Numbered from the stretch's first letter, positions 22,616-31,186 are shown. The stretch: DNA of 33,900 nt from Candidatus Nealsoniibacteriota bacterium (GCA_003554445.1 PWGJ01000004.1:1-33900), one strand, 5' to 3'. The notes: a model not told the origin generated them from the sequence alone. Numbers and translations are program-made.

Positions 22616-23527
22616 ATGCACATAACATTTGCCGGAACCTCAAACTTCAGTGCAAGAACTTTAAATTCTCTCTTAAAGGAGGGAGTTAAAATAAGTTCGG
22701 TAGTTACACCTAAAGACAAACCCAAAGGAAGAGGTCAAAAGAGCAAACCAACTCCCGTCAAAAAGATAGCGATAAAAGAAGGTCTCGAAATCAACAATAG
22801 TCTTGAAGAAGTTATTGGAAAAACCGATCTTGTAGTGGTGTCCGCATACGGAAGAATAATTGAAAAAGAGCTCTTGGAAAGACCGAAGCACGGCTTCCTC
22901 AACCTTCATCCTTCCCTACTTCCGAAATATAGAGGACCAACTCCGATACAGGCTGCAATCTTAAATGGTGATAAAAAGACCGGAATTTCAATAATATTAA
23001 TGGATGAAAAAATTGATCATGGACCAATTTTAAGTAAAAAGGAGATAGATTTGACCGGAAACGAATATTACAAGGGCTTGGAAAATAAATTATCAACACT
23101 CGGTGGAAAATATTTATCCAAAACTATAAAGAAATGGACCGAAAATAAGATTGATCCGCAACCTCAAGACGAATCAAAAGCCTCTTATACCGGGCTGCTA
23201 ACCAAGGAGGACGGAAGAATTAATTGGAAGGATAGAGCGATAGATATAGAAAGGCAAATCCGAGCTTATAATCCTTGGCCCGGATCTTATAGTACATTGA
23301 ACGGAAAAATTGTAAAAATACACAAAGCTGATGTCCAAAAAATAACCGAAGACGGTCCCTTCGGACAACCCGGAAAGACTTACTTGGGTACAAATGAAAA
23401 AATCGCCGTTCAGACCGGCGAAGATTTTTTGTTGATTGAAGAGTTGCAGATTGAAGGCAAAAAAAAGACTTCATCAAAACAGTTTTTGCAAGGAAATATC
23501 GATCTTATTGGAAAGACTTTAGGTTAA
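22616..23527 (+). CDS. fmt: Methionyl-tRNA formyltransferase
   Basis: Formylates initiator Met-tRNA. The 303-aa protein has the catalytic triad of the family: Asn96 and His98 in LNLHPSLLPKYRGPTPIQ, and Asp134 in EKIDHGPIL. The C-terminal tRNA-binding domain follows (ASYTGLLTKEDGRINW, IRAYNPWPGSY). Start and length match the family. Its 3' end overlaps the convergent tsaC by 23 bp, one of the larger convergent overlaps in the window. It follows the Xer-like gene by 4 nt. def, its usual partner, is not in the window. Confidence 0.95.
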   Translation: MHITFAGTSNFSARTLNSLLKEGVKISSVVTPKDKPKGRGQKSKPTPVKKIAIKEGLEINNSLEEVIGKTDLVVVSAYGRIIEKELLERPKHGFLNLHPSLLPKYRGPTPIQAAILNGDKKTGISIILMDEKIDHGPILSKKEIDLTGNEYYKGLENKLSTLGGKYLSKTIKKWTENKIDPQPQDESKASYTGLLTKEDGRINWKDRAIDIERQIRAYNPWPGSYSTLNGKIVKIHKADVQKITEDGPFGQPGKTYLGTNEKIAVQTGEDFLLIEELQIEGKKKTSSKQFLQGNIDLIGKTLG

Positions 23528-24083
23528 CCGCTCCATCTCTCAAAATTTCCACCTCATTATTTTTTAACCTTATTAAAGTTGAAGGTTTTGATTTTTTGAC
23601 GCCCGCATCAACATAAAAATCAACTTCATTACCGAAATAATCTTCGGCTTTTTTAATATTTAAGGCGGGATCTCTTCCCTGAATATTAGCACTCGGAGCT
23701 ACTATGGGACCGACTTCTTTTAAAAAATTAATTAGATTAGAATCATCCGGAATTCTGAATGCAATACTATTTCCTCCACGATGGATATGAGGGAATTTAT
23801 CACATTCGACAATTAGACTTACTTTTCCCGGCCAGATATTTTTAAATTTTTCGGGAAGGTCAATATCAAAATAGCTTCTCAGATCATGCTCAGAGGCTAT
23901 AAGAACAATCATCGGTTTATCTCTGTCCCTTTCCTTGATTTCGTATATCCTTTCAACCACACGGGGCGATAAAGCCGACCCGATGATTCCGTAAATCGTA
24001 TCGGTCGGAATTACTCCCACTGCATTATTTTTAACTAGCTCAATAACTTCTTCATTTAACTTATTAAACTTTTGCGTTTGCAT
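23505..24083 (-). CDS. tsaC: L-threonylcarbamoyladenylate synthase
   Basis: Makes threonylcarbamoyl-AMP from threonine, bicarbonate and ATP for the t6A37 modification of ANN-decoding tRNAs. The 192-aa YrdC/Sua5-type protein has NAVGVIPTDTIYGIIGSAL, the basic active-site segment KERDRDKPMIVLI, SIAFRIPDDSNLINFL and VAPSANIQGRDPAL. It has no Sua5 C-terminal domain, so TsaC is the fitting name. It overlaps the ybaB stop by one base (TAATG). t6A is also the substrate of the archaeal-type methylthiotransferase suggested at the left edge of the window, but the two genes are not linked. Confidence 0.93.
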   Translation of the reverse strand: MQTQKFNKLNEEVIELVKNNAVGVIPTDTIYGIIGSALSPRVVERIYEIKERDRDKPMIVLIASEHDLRSYFDIDLPEKFKNIWPGKVSLIVECDKFPHIHRGGNSIAFRIPDDSNLINFLKEVGPIVAPSANIQGRDPALNIKKAEDYFGNEVDFYVDAGVKKSKPSTLIRLKNNEVEILRDGAVNLKSFQ

Positions 24084-24331
24084 TAATTTTGAAGTTTTGA
24101 CATTTTTTTAGCAGCCTTCATTTGAGCTTTTCCTAGTGCATCATTAATACAAGAGGTTAAAATTTCCTCCTGTTTTCTCTTTGTAAGTTCAGGGCTGATT
24201 TCGACCTTTTCAATTTCCATTTGACCGTTTACTTTAACACGAACTCCATCTTTTTTCACTTCAATCTTTTCATCTTTTAAACTATTTTTTAATTTTCGCA
24301 GTTCATTAACCTTTTTTAGTTTGTCAAACAT
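24083..24331 (-). CDS. YbaB/EbfC family nucleoid-associated protein
   Basis: An 82-aa DNA-binding protein of the YbaB/EbfC family; it is shorter than the usual 100-110 aa at the N-terminus. Family features are the leading helix (KLKKVNELRKLKNSLKDEKIE), the two strands with VRVKVNGQMEIEKVEIS and the closing helix with INDALGKAQMKAAKKM. These proteins dimerise and bind DNA with low specificity. The start lies just 14 nt after the last hairpin of the structured region at 24346-24435. No Shine-Dalgarno site is visible. Confidence 0.8.
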   Translation of the reverse strand: MFDKLKKVNELRKLKNSLKDEKIEVKKDGVRVKVNGQMEIEKVEISPELTKRKQEEILTSCINDALGKAQMKAAKKMSKLQN

Positions 24332-24345
24332 ATTTCTTGGAATTT

Positions 24346-24376
24346 AAAACGGGCACTTGGGTTGAGCCCGCATTTT
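24346..24376. terminator. Terminator-like hairpin between galU and ybaB
   Basis: A CGGGC/GCCCG stem (24350-24354 and 24366-24370) with an 11-nt loop is flanked by A-rich sequence on one side and T-rich on the other. On the minus strand the hairpin is followed by GTTTTAAA, a short T-tract. It ends 14 nt before ybaB, so it could attenuate ybaB-tsaC as well as end the galU transcript. Confidence 0.5.
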
Positions 24377-24400
24377 ACTTTTAAATAATAATGGCGATTA

Positions 24401-24427
24401 GTGACGGCCCGTTTTCCGAGCCATCAC
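24401..24427 (-). promoter_or_regulatory. Strong RNA hairpin in the galU-ybaB region
   Basis: On the minus strand GTGATGGCTCG pairs with CGGGCCGTCAC across a GAAAA loop: 11 pairs, two of them G-U. On the plus strand those two would be C-A mismatches, so the structure belongs to minus-strand RNA. No T-tract follows, so it is not a terminator. GTGATGGC could also pair with the nearby GCCATTAT (24396-24389), giving two exclusive folds. Confidence 0.5.
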
Positions 24428-24441
24428 CAAACCTCCATAGA

Positions 24442-24470
24442 ATCCTAGCATATGAATTCCGTCTTTTCAA
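24442..24470 (-). promoter_or_regulatory. Candidate promoter overlapping the galU stop codon
   Basis: Minus-strand TTGAAA (24470-24465), a 17-nt spacer and TAGGAT (24447-24442) with an extended -10 TG one base upstream (TGCTAGGAT). Start of transcription would be near 24435, so the transcript would carry both hairpins and then ybaB-tsaC. Confidence 0.45.
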
Positions 24471-25348
24471 GATTTAAATCTTTCTTTCAAATATTCCTTG
24501 AATTCATCTCCGATATCATCCCTGCGCAATGCAAATTCAACCGAGGTTTTTAGGTATCTGAGTGGATCTCCGGTCGTATGCCACTCACCCTCGATCGGTT
24601 GTGCTAAAATACTTTTACCTTTTTGAGCTAAATCATTAACTATATCCATAGCCCAAAGTTCTCCGTCTTTACCCGTAGGAGTTTCTTTAGCTTGTTTTAT
24701 AATGTCATAAGAAAATACGAATCTTCCAAAGAGAGCCATGTTTGAAGGCGCATCCTTAGCCGGAAGTTTTTCATATCCGGCCTCTATCTCATAGTTTTTA
24801 GACTCATCTTTGTATTTTACGGTTCCGTATCTTTCAACTTCCTCGTCGGGAACCTCCTGAACTCCCAAAATGGCAGTCGGTTTTTCCTTTTGATAGACAT
24901 CGATCAGCTGCTTGGTAACCGGCTTGTCCGATAAAGTTAAGTCGTCTCCGAACATGTAAACGAATGCCTCGTCATCATCAATTAAAGGGGCTGCACATAA
25001 AAGCGGAGTAGCATTTCCATACGGGTATCCCGAGTGCTGTCTGACATAAGCGAAGTTAGCCATATGTGGAATATTTTTTATCTTTTTCAACCTCTTATTT
25101 TTACCCGATTTTTTCAATTCATTTTCAAGTTCCGTATTGGAATCAAAATGATCCTCCATCGGCATCTGTCCCGCTCTGGTAACGATTATGATATCTTCAA
25201 TTCCGGAATCAACCGCCTCTTCTACAAGGTGATGAATAATCGGTTTGTCAACAATCGGAAGCATCTCTTTGGGCTGGTTTTTGGTTGCGGGCAAAAACCT
25301 GGTTCCGTATCCCGCAGCGGCAATAACGGCTTTTTTAATTTTTCGCAT
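24467..25348 (-). CDS. galU: UTP--glucose-1-phosphate uridylyltransferase
   Basis: Makes UDP-glucose for envelope glycans. The 293-aa GalU-type nucleotidyltransferase begins with KKAVIAAAGYGTRFLPATKN and then QPKEMLPIVDKPIIHHLVEEA, the nucleotide-binding signature. It continues with the FVYMFGDDLTL metal site, ILGVQEVPDEEVERYG and YEIEAGYEKLPAKDAPSN. A C-terminal GEWHTTGDPLRYLKTSVEFAL completes the family pattern, and the length is normal. It is 4 nt after pgeF and is the last gene of the mscS-antiporter unit. The TGA stop is overlapped by the next promoter. Confidence 0.96.
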   Translation of the reverse strand: MRKIKKAVIAAAGYGTRFLPATKNQPKEMLPIVDKPIIHHLVEEAVDSGIEDIIIVTRAGQMPMEDHFDSNTELENELKKSGKNKRLKKIKNIPHMANFAYVRQHSGYPYGNATPLLCAAPLIDDDEAFVYMFGDDLTLSDKPVTKQLIDVYQKEKPTAILGVQEVPDEEVERYGTVKYKDESKNYEIEAGYEKLPAKDAPSNMALFGRFVFSYDIIKQAKETPTGKDGELWAMDIVNDLAQKGKSILAQPIEGEWHTTGDPLRYLKTSVEFALRRDDIGDEFKEYLKERFKS

Positions 25349-25352
25349 ATTA

Positions 25353-25988
25353 TTATATCGGCTTTATCACGGCCAACATATTATTAATTTTTCTATCTCG
25401 TCTATAAGAAAATAAACGATCGTCGCAATATGTACATCTTTTGGAAATTTTAACGTTTTTTACTCCATTTGAATTTAATTTTTCTTTTGCGACCTTTTGT
25501 AGATTTAAATATATTTTATCATCTCTATTTTCAAAACAATTATCGTAATCCGAAAATTTTTCAACCAAATCATCCTTAACTTCAAAGTGGCATGATTGAA
25601 TTGACGGACCTATGAATACTTCTAAATCCTCCTTCCTTTCTCCAATCTCGGTAATTTTACCTATCGCCTCTTCTATAATACCCCTTTTTAAACTTTTCCA
25701 ACCGGCATGTAAAATTCCGACTGCTCTTTTTGAACTAATGTATACGGGCAAACAGTCTGCAACCGTAACTCCCAGCACACAATCGGAAGTGGTAATTAGA
25801 CCGTCAACTCCATTAATCACAGTTCCTCCGTCATGACTATTCACAATTTCAATTTTCTTGCCGTGAATCAGTTCGGCCCGAACAAATTTATCAGGATCAA
25901 TCTTTTTTTTATTTAAATAATCGGTTATATTTTCAACTTTATTCATCGATCCATCTTCTTTTTCGGATATCAGAGTAATCGCTTTCAT
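25353..25988 (-). CDS. pgeF: Peptidoglycan editing factor PgeF (YfiH/laccase-domain family)
   Basis: A 211-aa member of the YfiH family. E. coli YfiH removes UDP-MurNAc carrying the wrong first amino acid (L-Ser), and other members show purine nucleoside or laccase-type activity. Metal-site blocks are visible: ELIHGKKI, TTSDCVLGVTVADCLPVYI, GILHAGWKSLKRGI and FIGPSIQSCHFEV, followed by CTYCDDRLFSYRRD. The protein is a little shorter than E. coli YfiH at the N-terminus. The start overlaps the spoIIM-like stop by 4 bp. The peptidoglycan role fits the wall genes elsewhere in the window. Confidence 0.9.
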   Translation of the reverse strand: MKAITLISEKEDGSMNKVENITDYLNKKKIDPDKFVRAELIHGKKIEIVNSHDGGTVINGVDGLITTSDCVLGVTVADCLPVYISSKRAVGILHAGWKSLKRGIIEEAIGKITEIGERKEDLEVFIGPSIQSCHFEVKDDLVEKFSDYDNCFENRDDKIYLNLQKVAKEKLNSNGVKNVKISKRCTYCDDRLFSYRRDRKINNMLAVIKPI

Positions 25989-26593
25989 AACATAAAAATT
26001 AGAAGTGCTTCAATTACAGCTGCAAGAAATAACAAAGGTATTATGATTTTTAAATATACTGAAAAAATAACCTTGTAAGCATCTTTGATATTCTTATTGG
26101 GAAATTTTAATCTTCTTATTTTTTTTAAAACCTTTTTAATGGATAAACGTCCTTCCTTAATTTCAGATATGGTTAAAAGCCCCATATATATCCCCATACC
26201 CGAAGCGATGAAAAAAGCGGTTAATTCAAAAATTCCATGGGGGGCCAAGCTTAAAATCAACCCTTCCAATCCCAAAATCGGGTAGACATATGCGCCGACA
26301 AGTCCTAAAACAAACCCGTTAACAGCTAAAAATAGTAATGGAATGAAAGCGAATAAGACACCCAAGAATACAGCGAGAGTAATGACGAAAGCATTATTCA
26401 CAAAAATAAATAAAAAAGTTTGTATAAAGTTGAAATCTCTTATGAATGAGAATTCTTGCTCTATCTGTGAAAACAGAAGATCGGCATCTTCGGGTCGGGC
26501 CCAATTGAAAGCTACACCCAAAACAGCAAAAATAGAAAATATCAGCAAAGAAAAAAGTGTGTATTTTTTTATTTTTTTAGAAAAAATATTCAT
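25985..26593 (-). CDS. SpoIIM-like (stage II sporulation protein M family) membrane protein
   Basis: A 202-aa polytopic protein of the SpoIIM/DUF95 family with about five membrane helices. The family core is seen in FIFVNNAFVITLAVFLGV, NGFVLGLVGAYVY and LAPHGIFELTAFFIASGMG. In Bacillus, SpoIIM helps remodel septal peptidoglycan during engulfment. This organism shows no sign of sporulation, so a general envelope role is likely but not proven. It overlaps both neighbours by 4 bp (antiporter upstream, pgeF downstream), so translation is coupled. Confidence 0.85.
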   Translation of the reverse strand: MNIFSKKIKKYTLFSLLIFSIFAVLGVAFNWARPEDADLLFSQIEQEFSFIRDFNFIQTFLFIFVNNAFVITLAVFLGVLFAFIPLLFLAVNGFVLGLVGAYVYPILGLEGLILSLAPHGIFELTAFFIASGMGIYMGLLTISEIKEGRLSIKKVLKKIRRLKFPNKNIKDAYKVIFSVYLKIIIPLLFLAAVIEALLIFML

Positions 26594-28317
26594 TGATTGT
26601 TCTTGGGATTTATAAGTTTTAAGTCAATTTTTCTCAATCTTTCCAATCCGCTGAAATCAAAATTCGGGTTAATAATTTTCCCTAAGTGTTGTCCGGTGAT
26701 CTGGTTGGCGAGAAGGACATAGTCCGCTCCTTGATCATATAATCTTCTTGCTTCATCTTCGCCTTCCGCTCTGATGATAATTTTAATATTTTTATCCCGA
26801 TCCTTAATTTTTTCAATTAAATTCAAATTATCTTCCGTTCGTGGATCGGTCGATATTACTACTTTCGTATTATCAAAATTCAAATAATCAAAAAGTTGAG
26901 GGTCGGTTACATCTGAAAGTATACATTCTATTCCCTTGTCTCTCAACCTTTTTGTCACCAGCGGATCAAAATCGACAACCAAAAGATCTTCCAGGTTTAG
27001 GTAATCCATTATTCCTTTTCCACTTTTATCAGCACCTATGAGTACGACAGGTTTTGAAACCTCGGAATCCTTTTTTTCTTCTTCAAGAGGAATTTCCTTT
27101 TCAAAAAAACTTAAAAAACCAAAAAGAGACAAATAAAACTTTTCCGAGTTCATTATTGAATATGTTGAAAGAATAAAGGTAATTATACCGACGGAAGCAA
27201 TTAAAGTAAAAGTTTCATTGCTTATATGCCCCATGGAAAAACCCAGATATGCCAAAATAAGACTGAATTCGGAAATTTGAGGAATAGTAGCCGCAGTTAA
27301 AAAGTTAACTCGTTTAGTGTATCCCAGCTGTCTCAAAGTCAACATTACGACTAAGGGTTTTAAAACTACCACCATAAGACTGAAAAAAAGTACAGGTAGA
27401 AAAACTCCACCGAAATCCGATATTGCCATTAAAGAGCCGATTGTAACAAAAAATATTAAAATAAAAAAATCACGAAAAGGACGGACTTTGTTGGCAATAT
27501 AATATTTTTCTGAAGAATTAGCTAAAGCGACACCACCCAAAAATCCGGCAATTTCAATTGAAAATCCAATTGACTCAGCCATTAAACCGAAAAACAAAAG
27601 CCAAGCAAAAGTTGTTAGAAAAAGAAGTTCTTGTGAATTTCCAATAACTTTAAAAACAACGGGTATAATTATTCGACCCAAAGCGAGCATTAGCCCAAAA
27701 AGCAGGACACCGACTGCCAAAATCCTAATGATCGCTCCCGAAAAAAACTCTCCGGATTCGGAAATCGTTAAAAAGAGTAAAATAAAAACTACCGCTACGT
27801 CCTGAACAAGTAGAAGTCCCACTGACAGCCTTCCATGCAATTTGTCAACATCACCCTTCTGCGTTAGCAATTTAATTATTATTATCGTACTTGAAAATGA
27901 GAGGGCAGCAGCAATATAAGCCGAGGCTAAAATTGAAAAACCGAACAAAAAGTAAGCAGCCAAAAAGCCGGTTACCGCACTAAAAAACATCTGAACCAGC
28001 CCTAAAATCAAAGAGTTTTTACCGATTGCTTTCAATGTATCATAATCCATTTCCAAGCCGACTAGAAAAAGAAGAAACATTATTCCCAAAGCCGAAAAAA
28101 GTTCCAACGCTTCTCTGCCGGCAACATCAAAAAATCCGGAAAGCCCCATTATTAAGCCCGTTACCAAATAAGCCAATATAAAGGGTTGCCCCAACTTCTT
28201 CAATGCAACTCCCAAAACGGAAGCTAAAATCAAGATCACGGTTAACTCCAAAAATAACGGATCTGCCACCGTTAAATATCCAAGAAAGTTTTCTATTTCC
28301 GAGAAAATAAAATTCAT
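26590..28317 (-). CDS. CPA2-family cation:proton antiporter with C-terminal RCK (TrkA-N) domain, copy 2
   Basis: A 575-aa Kef-like transporter, probably K+/H+ or Na+/H+ exchange, or K+ efflux under stress. Residues 1 to about 400 form 12-13 membrane helices, with IEIAGFLGGVALANS in the ion-translocating region. From about 425 there is a TrkA-N/RCK regulatory domain: VVLIGADKSGKGIMDYL (a Rossmann-like glycine pattern), VVDFDPLVTKRLRDKG, CILSDVTDP and KIIIRAEGEDEARRLYDQGAD. It is clearly a paralogue of the next upstream gene over its full length. The ATG is preceded by AAGGAGGAGT, a strong Shine-Dalgarno sequence with short spacing. Confidence 0.92.
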   Translation of the reverse strand: MNFIFSEIENFLGYLTVADPLFLELTVILILASVLGVALKKLGQPFILAYLVTGLIMGLSGFFDVAGREALELFSALGIMFLLFLVGLEMDYDTLKAIGKNSLILGLVQMFFSAVTGFLAAYFLFGFSILASAYIAAALSFSSTIIIIKLLTQKGDVDKLHGRLSVGLLLVQDVAVVFILLFLTISESGEFFSGAIIRILAVGVLLFGLMLALGRIIIPVVFKVIGNSQELLFLTTFAWLLFFGLMAESIGFSIEIAGFLGGVALANSSEKYYIANKVRPFRDFFILIFFVTIGSLMAISDFGGVFLPVLFFSLMVVVLKPLVVMLTLRQLGYTKRVNFLTAATIPQISEFSLILAYLGFSMGHISNETFTLIASVGIITFILSTYSIMNSEKFYLSLFGFLSFFEKEIPLEEEKKDSEVSKPVVLIGADKSGKGIMDYLNLEDLLVVDFDPLVTKRLRDKGIECILSDVTDPQLFDYLNFDNTKVVISTDPRTEDNLNLIEKIKDRDKNIKIIIRAEGEDEARRLYDQGADYVLLANQITGQHLGKIINPNFDFSGLERLRKIDLKLINPKNNQ

Positions 28318-28345
28318 ACTCCTCCTTAAAATGAATAGTTAAAAT

Positions 28346-30064
28346 TCAGCTATCTTTTCCGGTCAAAAATTCCAAATCGATATCCCGAAGCTCTTTTAAT
28401 CTATCAAGTTTAAATTCCGGATCGATTATACTTCCCAAATATTGTCCGGAAACAAAATGGGGCAAAAGCACATAATCGGCTCCTTCGTCATAAAGCTCCA
28501 AAGCTTCTCTTTTTTCTTCCGCTCGAACAATGATTTTTGTGCCCACATTTTTTCTTTTAAATCTTCTTATCAAGTCAAGATTATCCTTCAAACTCGGGCT
28601 CGTTGATATCACCACCTCAACATCATTCAAATTTATATACTCCAAAACATGAGGATCGGTTATATCCGAAAAGAGATGTTTTACCCCTCTTTCTTTCAGT
28701 TCATCTATAACAACCGGATCAAAGTCTATAACCAGTAGATCTTCGGGGTCAATATAATTCATAATCCCCTCTCCCGTTCTGTGTGCTCCAATCAGTATTA
28801 TCGGTTTTGACGGATCCGGATCACTTTCCATATCCTCAATCGTATTCTCCTTTTCAAAAAATGAAAGTGGTTTGGAAATGTAATCAAAAATCTTTTCCGC
28901 ATAAAGTATGAGATAAGTTGATAGCGTAATCGTTACCACGCCGACAGCGGCAATAAGTGCAAAAACCTGATCAGAGATATGACCCAAAGTAAGGCCTAAA
29001 GTAGCAAAAATCATGCTGAACTCCGAAATTTGTGCTACGGTAACACCCGTTAAAAAGTTTGTTCTTTTTTTGTAGCCCAAAAGTTTCATAATAAACATTA
29101 CGATTATCGGATTACCTATAAGAACAAACATGGAAAAAGCAATTATCGGAACAATCATTCCTCCCAAATTGGAAACCGCCATCATCGAACCCAGTATGGC
29201 AAAAAATACTAAAATAAAGAAGTCCCTAAGGGGCCTTATTTTGCTGGCGATATGATATTTTTGAGCCGAGTTGGCAAGAGCGACACCACCCAAAAATCCG
29301 GCAATTTCAATTGAAAATCCGGTCGCTTTAACTATTACGGCGAAAAATAAAAGCCAGGCTAAACTGACTAAAAATAAAAGTTCTTGAGAGTGAGCTACTT
29401 TTCTGAATATGTAAGGAAAAACAGTTCTACCCAATGCCATCATAACCATAAAGAGAGCAACTCCGCCGGCTATAATTTGCATTACCGGACCGATTCCGAC
29501 ATCTCCCCCGGCCTCCAGAGCGTTAAGTGAAATCAATATCAAGATAACAACCATATCTTGCACTAAAAGAAGTCCTATTGCCGCTCTTCCGTGCAAACTG
29601 GTTAAATTACCTTTATCCGAAAGTAGCTTTACGATTATTACCGTACTCGAAAAAGTCAAAGCTATAGCGATATAAGCGGCATGAATCAGTTCGAACCCGA
29701 ATACGAAATTAGCTATTAAAAATCCTCCCGTTGCGGTAAAGGCGACCTGTCCCAAACCGATGGCCAGAGAAGTTTTACCCACCTTCTTTATTGAATCATA
29801 ATCCATCTCCAAACCGACCAAGAAAAGTAAAAACATTACGCCCAGGTTTGAAAAAAATTCCAGAGCTTCTCTTTCAGCAATATCAAAAAAACCCAAAGCC
29901 CCGATTATAAGTCCTGTAATTAAATAAGCTAAAATAAGAGGCTGTTTTAATGCCTTAAGAATAATTCCTAAAATTGCTGCCAAAACCAAAATAATACCCA
30001 ACTCCAAAAGGAGCGGGTCAATTACGGTTAAAGCACTAATTATCCTTTCAAAAAAAGATGCCAT
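28346..30064 (-). CDS. CPA2-family cation:proton antiporter with C-terminal RCK (TrkA-N) domain, copy 1
   Basis: A 572-aa protein of the same architecture as its downstream neighbour: membrane exchanger domain, then an RCK domain beginning IILIGAHRTGEGIMNYI with VIDFDPVVIDELKERG and IIVRAEEKREALELYDEGAD. The two share long near-identical runs, such as IEIAGFLGGVALANS and LGVMFLLFLVGLEMDYD against LGIMFLLFLVGLEMDYD. The divergence elsewhere shows this is an old tandem duplication rather than an assembly artefact. It may form a heteromer with copy 2 or respond to a different signal. It follows mscS by 2 nt. Confidence 0.92.
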   Translation of the reverse strand: MASFFERIISALTVIDPLLLELGIILVLAAILGIILKALKQPLILAYLITGLIIGALGFFDIAEREALEFFSNLGVMFLLFLVGLEMDYDSIKKVGKTSLAIGLGQVAFTATGGFLIANFVFGFELIHAAYIAIALTFSSTVIIVKLLSDKGNLTSLHGRAAIGLLLVQDMVVILILISLNALEAGGDVGIGPVMQIIAGGVALFMVMMALGRTVFPYIFRKVAHSQELLFLVSLAWLLFFAVIVKATGFSIEIAGFLGGVALANSAQKYHIASKIRPLRDFFILVFFAILGSMMAVSNLGGMIVPIIAFSMFVLIGNPIIVMFIMKLLGYKKRTNFLTGVTVAQISEFSMIFATLGLTLGHISDQVFALIAAVGVVTITLSTYLILYAEKIFDYISKPLSFFEKENTIEDMESDPDPSKPIILIGAHRTGEGIMNYIDPEDLLVIDFDPVVIDELKERGVKHLFSDITDPHVLEYINLNDVEVVISTSPSLKDNLDLIRRFKRKNVGTKIIVRAEEKREALELYDEGADYVLLPHFVSGQYLGSIIDPEFKLDRLKELRDIDLEFLTGKDS

Positions 30065-30066
30065 AT

Positions 30067-31143
30067 TTATTTATTAAATAAATGAACAGTTCTGGTTGGG
30101 AAGGCCATACCGATTCCTTCCTCTTCAAACTTTTCTTTTATATCCAATAAGACCTTTTCATGTATATCTCTAAACTCTTTAAATTCTGAAGACAATACGT
30201 AATATGAAACCTCATATTCCAAAGCGGAGTCTCCGAAACCTTTGAAGTGCGCTCTATCGAATTCCGTTCTTTCTTTATCTTCAATAATCTCTTTAACCAT
30301 ATCAGGAATCCTTCTCATTTTGCCGGTATCGGTTGAATAGACAACACCGAACTCAAAAAGACTTCTCCTTTTTTCCAGCTTTTTGAAATTGTGAACTCTT
30401 TCGGTTGTAAGTTCCTTATTAGAAATCACGACTTCTTCACCCTGGAGAGCTCTTATTCTGGTCGTTTTAATTCCAATCTTTTCAACTACACCCATCTGGT
30501 CACCGACAATTATAAAATCACCAACGGTGAAAGGTTTATCAAAGTAGATGGCAAAAGAGCTAAAGAGATCCTCCAATACATTTTGGAGAGCAAAAGCAAT
30601 CGCTACACCTCCTACCCCCAAACCGGCCACTAATGAGGTTACCTCTACACCAAAATTGGAAAGAAGCAGCAGTACGGCAAATATCCAAAGTAAAGCTTTG
30701 AATATCGTACCCATATTCTTGGCTGCCACCTCCGTTCCGGGGTCAGCGTCATCCAGAAGCCTCTTATTTAGGGTGTAATCGATTAAAAGATGGATTCCGA
30801 TCATTACCCTTGCAGTAACCCAAACGGCGAGTATAACGGTTAAAAAAGTCATCAACCCATCGGCAACTTCCAGGATTGAAAGAGAGACAAAAAAAGCCAG
30901 ATAGAGATAAAGTCCCGTTTTTATCGAAATTATGAAATCAAGAAAAACTTTTTTTAAAGACGGTTCCCCTATCTTCTTTTGTCTGTTTTTTAATTTAGCA
31001 AGTAAAAATTGTTCAAAAATCTTAATAACTAAAAAGAGAGCTAAAAAACTAGCTCCGAATAAAACGTATTCAAAAAGAGTATTATTTAGAAAAGAATGTT
31101 GTAAGATTTCTAAATTTTTGAAGTTTTCTATTTTTTCAAACAT
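30067..31143 (-). CDS. mscS: MscS-family mechanosensitive ion channel
   Basis: Opens under membrane tension to release solutes on hypo-osmotic shock. The 358-aa protein has several N-terminal membrane helices, the pore-lining helix region SLVAGLGVGGVAIAFALQN followed by VLEDLFSSFAIYFDKPFTVGD, and a cytoplasmic beta/alpha domain with GVVEKIGIKTTRIRALQGEE and VISNKELTTERVHNF. The ATG at 31143 is chosen; the frame continues to a TTG at 31152, but that lies on the -10 box. With this start the mRNA would be nearly leaderless. It heads an operon with two CPA2 antiporters, giving one unit for solute and ion release. Confidence 0.93.
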   Translation of the reverse strand: MFEKIENFKNLEILQHSFLNNTLFEYVLFGASFLALFLVIKIFEQFLLAKLKNRQKKIGEPSLKKVFLDFIISIKTGLYLYLAFFVSLSILEVADGLMTFLTVILAVWVTARVMIGIHLLIDYTLNKRLLDDADPGTEVAAKNMGTIFKALLWIFAVLLLLSNFGVEVTSLVAGLGVGGVAIAFALQNVLEDLFSSFAIYFDKPFTVGDFIIVGDQMGVVEKIGIKTTRIRALQGEEVVISNKELTTERVHNFKKLEKRRSLFEFGVVYSTDTGKMRRIPDMVKEIIEDKERTEFDRAHFKGFGDSALEYEVSYYVLSSEFKEFRDIHEKVLLDIKEKFEEEGIGMAFPTRTVHLFNK

Positions 31144-31151
31144 GTTTATCA

Positions 31152-31180
31152 ATTATAATACTTACTAACTTCGACTTCAA
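31152..31180 (-). promoter_or_regulatory. Consensus promoter of the mscS-antiporter operon, nearly leaderless
   Basis: Minus-strand TTGAAG (31180-31175), a 17-nt spacer and a perfect TATAAT (31157-31152). Only 8 nt separate the -10 box from the ATG, so the transcript would start at or within a base or two of the start codon. Confidence 0.65.
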
Positions 31181-31186
31181 CCTTCT

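Noticed and set aside
24389-24436. Fluoride-type or other known riboswitch
   Set aside because: GGTGATGGC looks like part of the crcB motif, but the required short hairpin closure and pseudoknot partners are not in place, and neither galU nor ybaB fits.
26590-30064. Antiporter pair as an assembly duplication
   Set aside because: The two genes differ throughout, including their RCK domains, so they are diverged paralogues.
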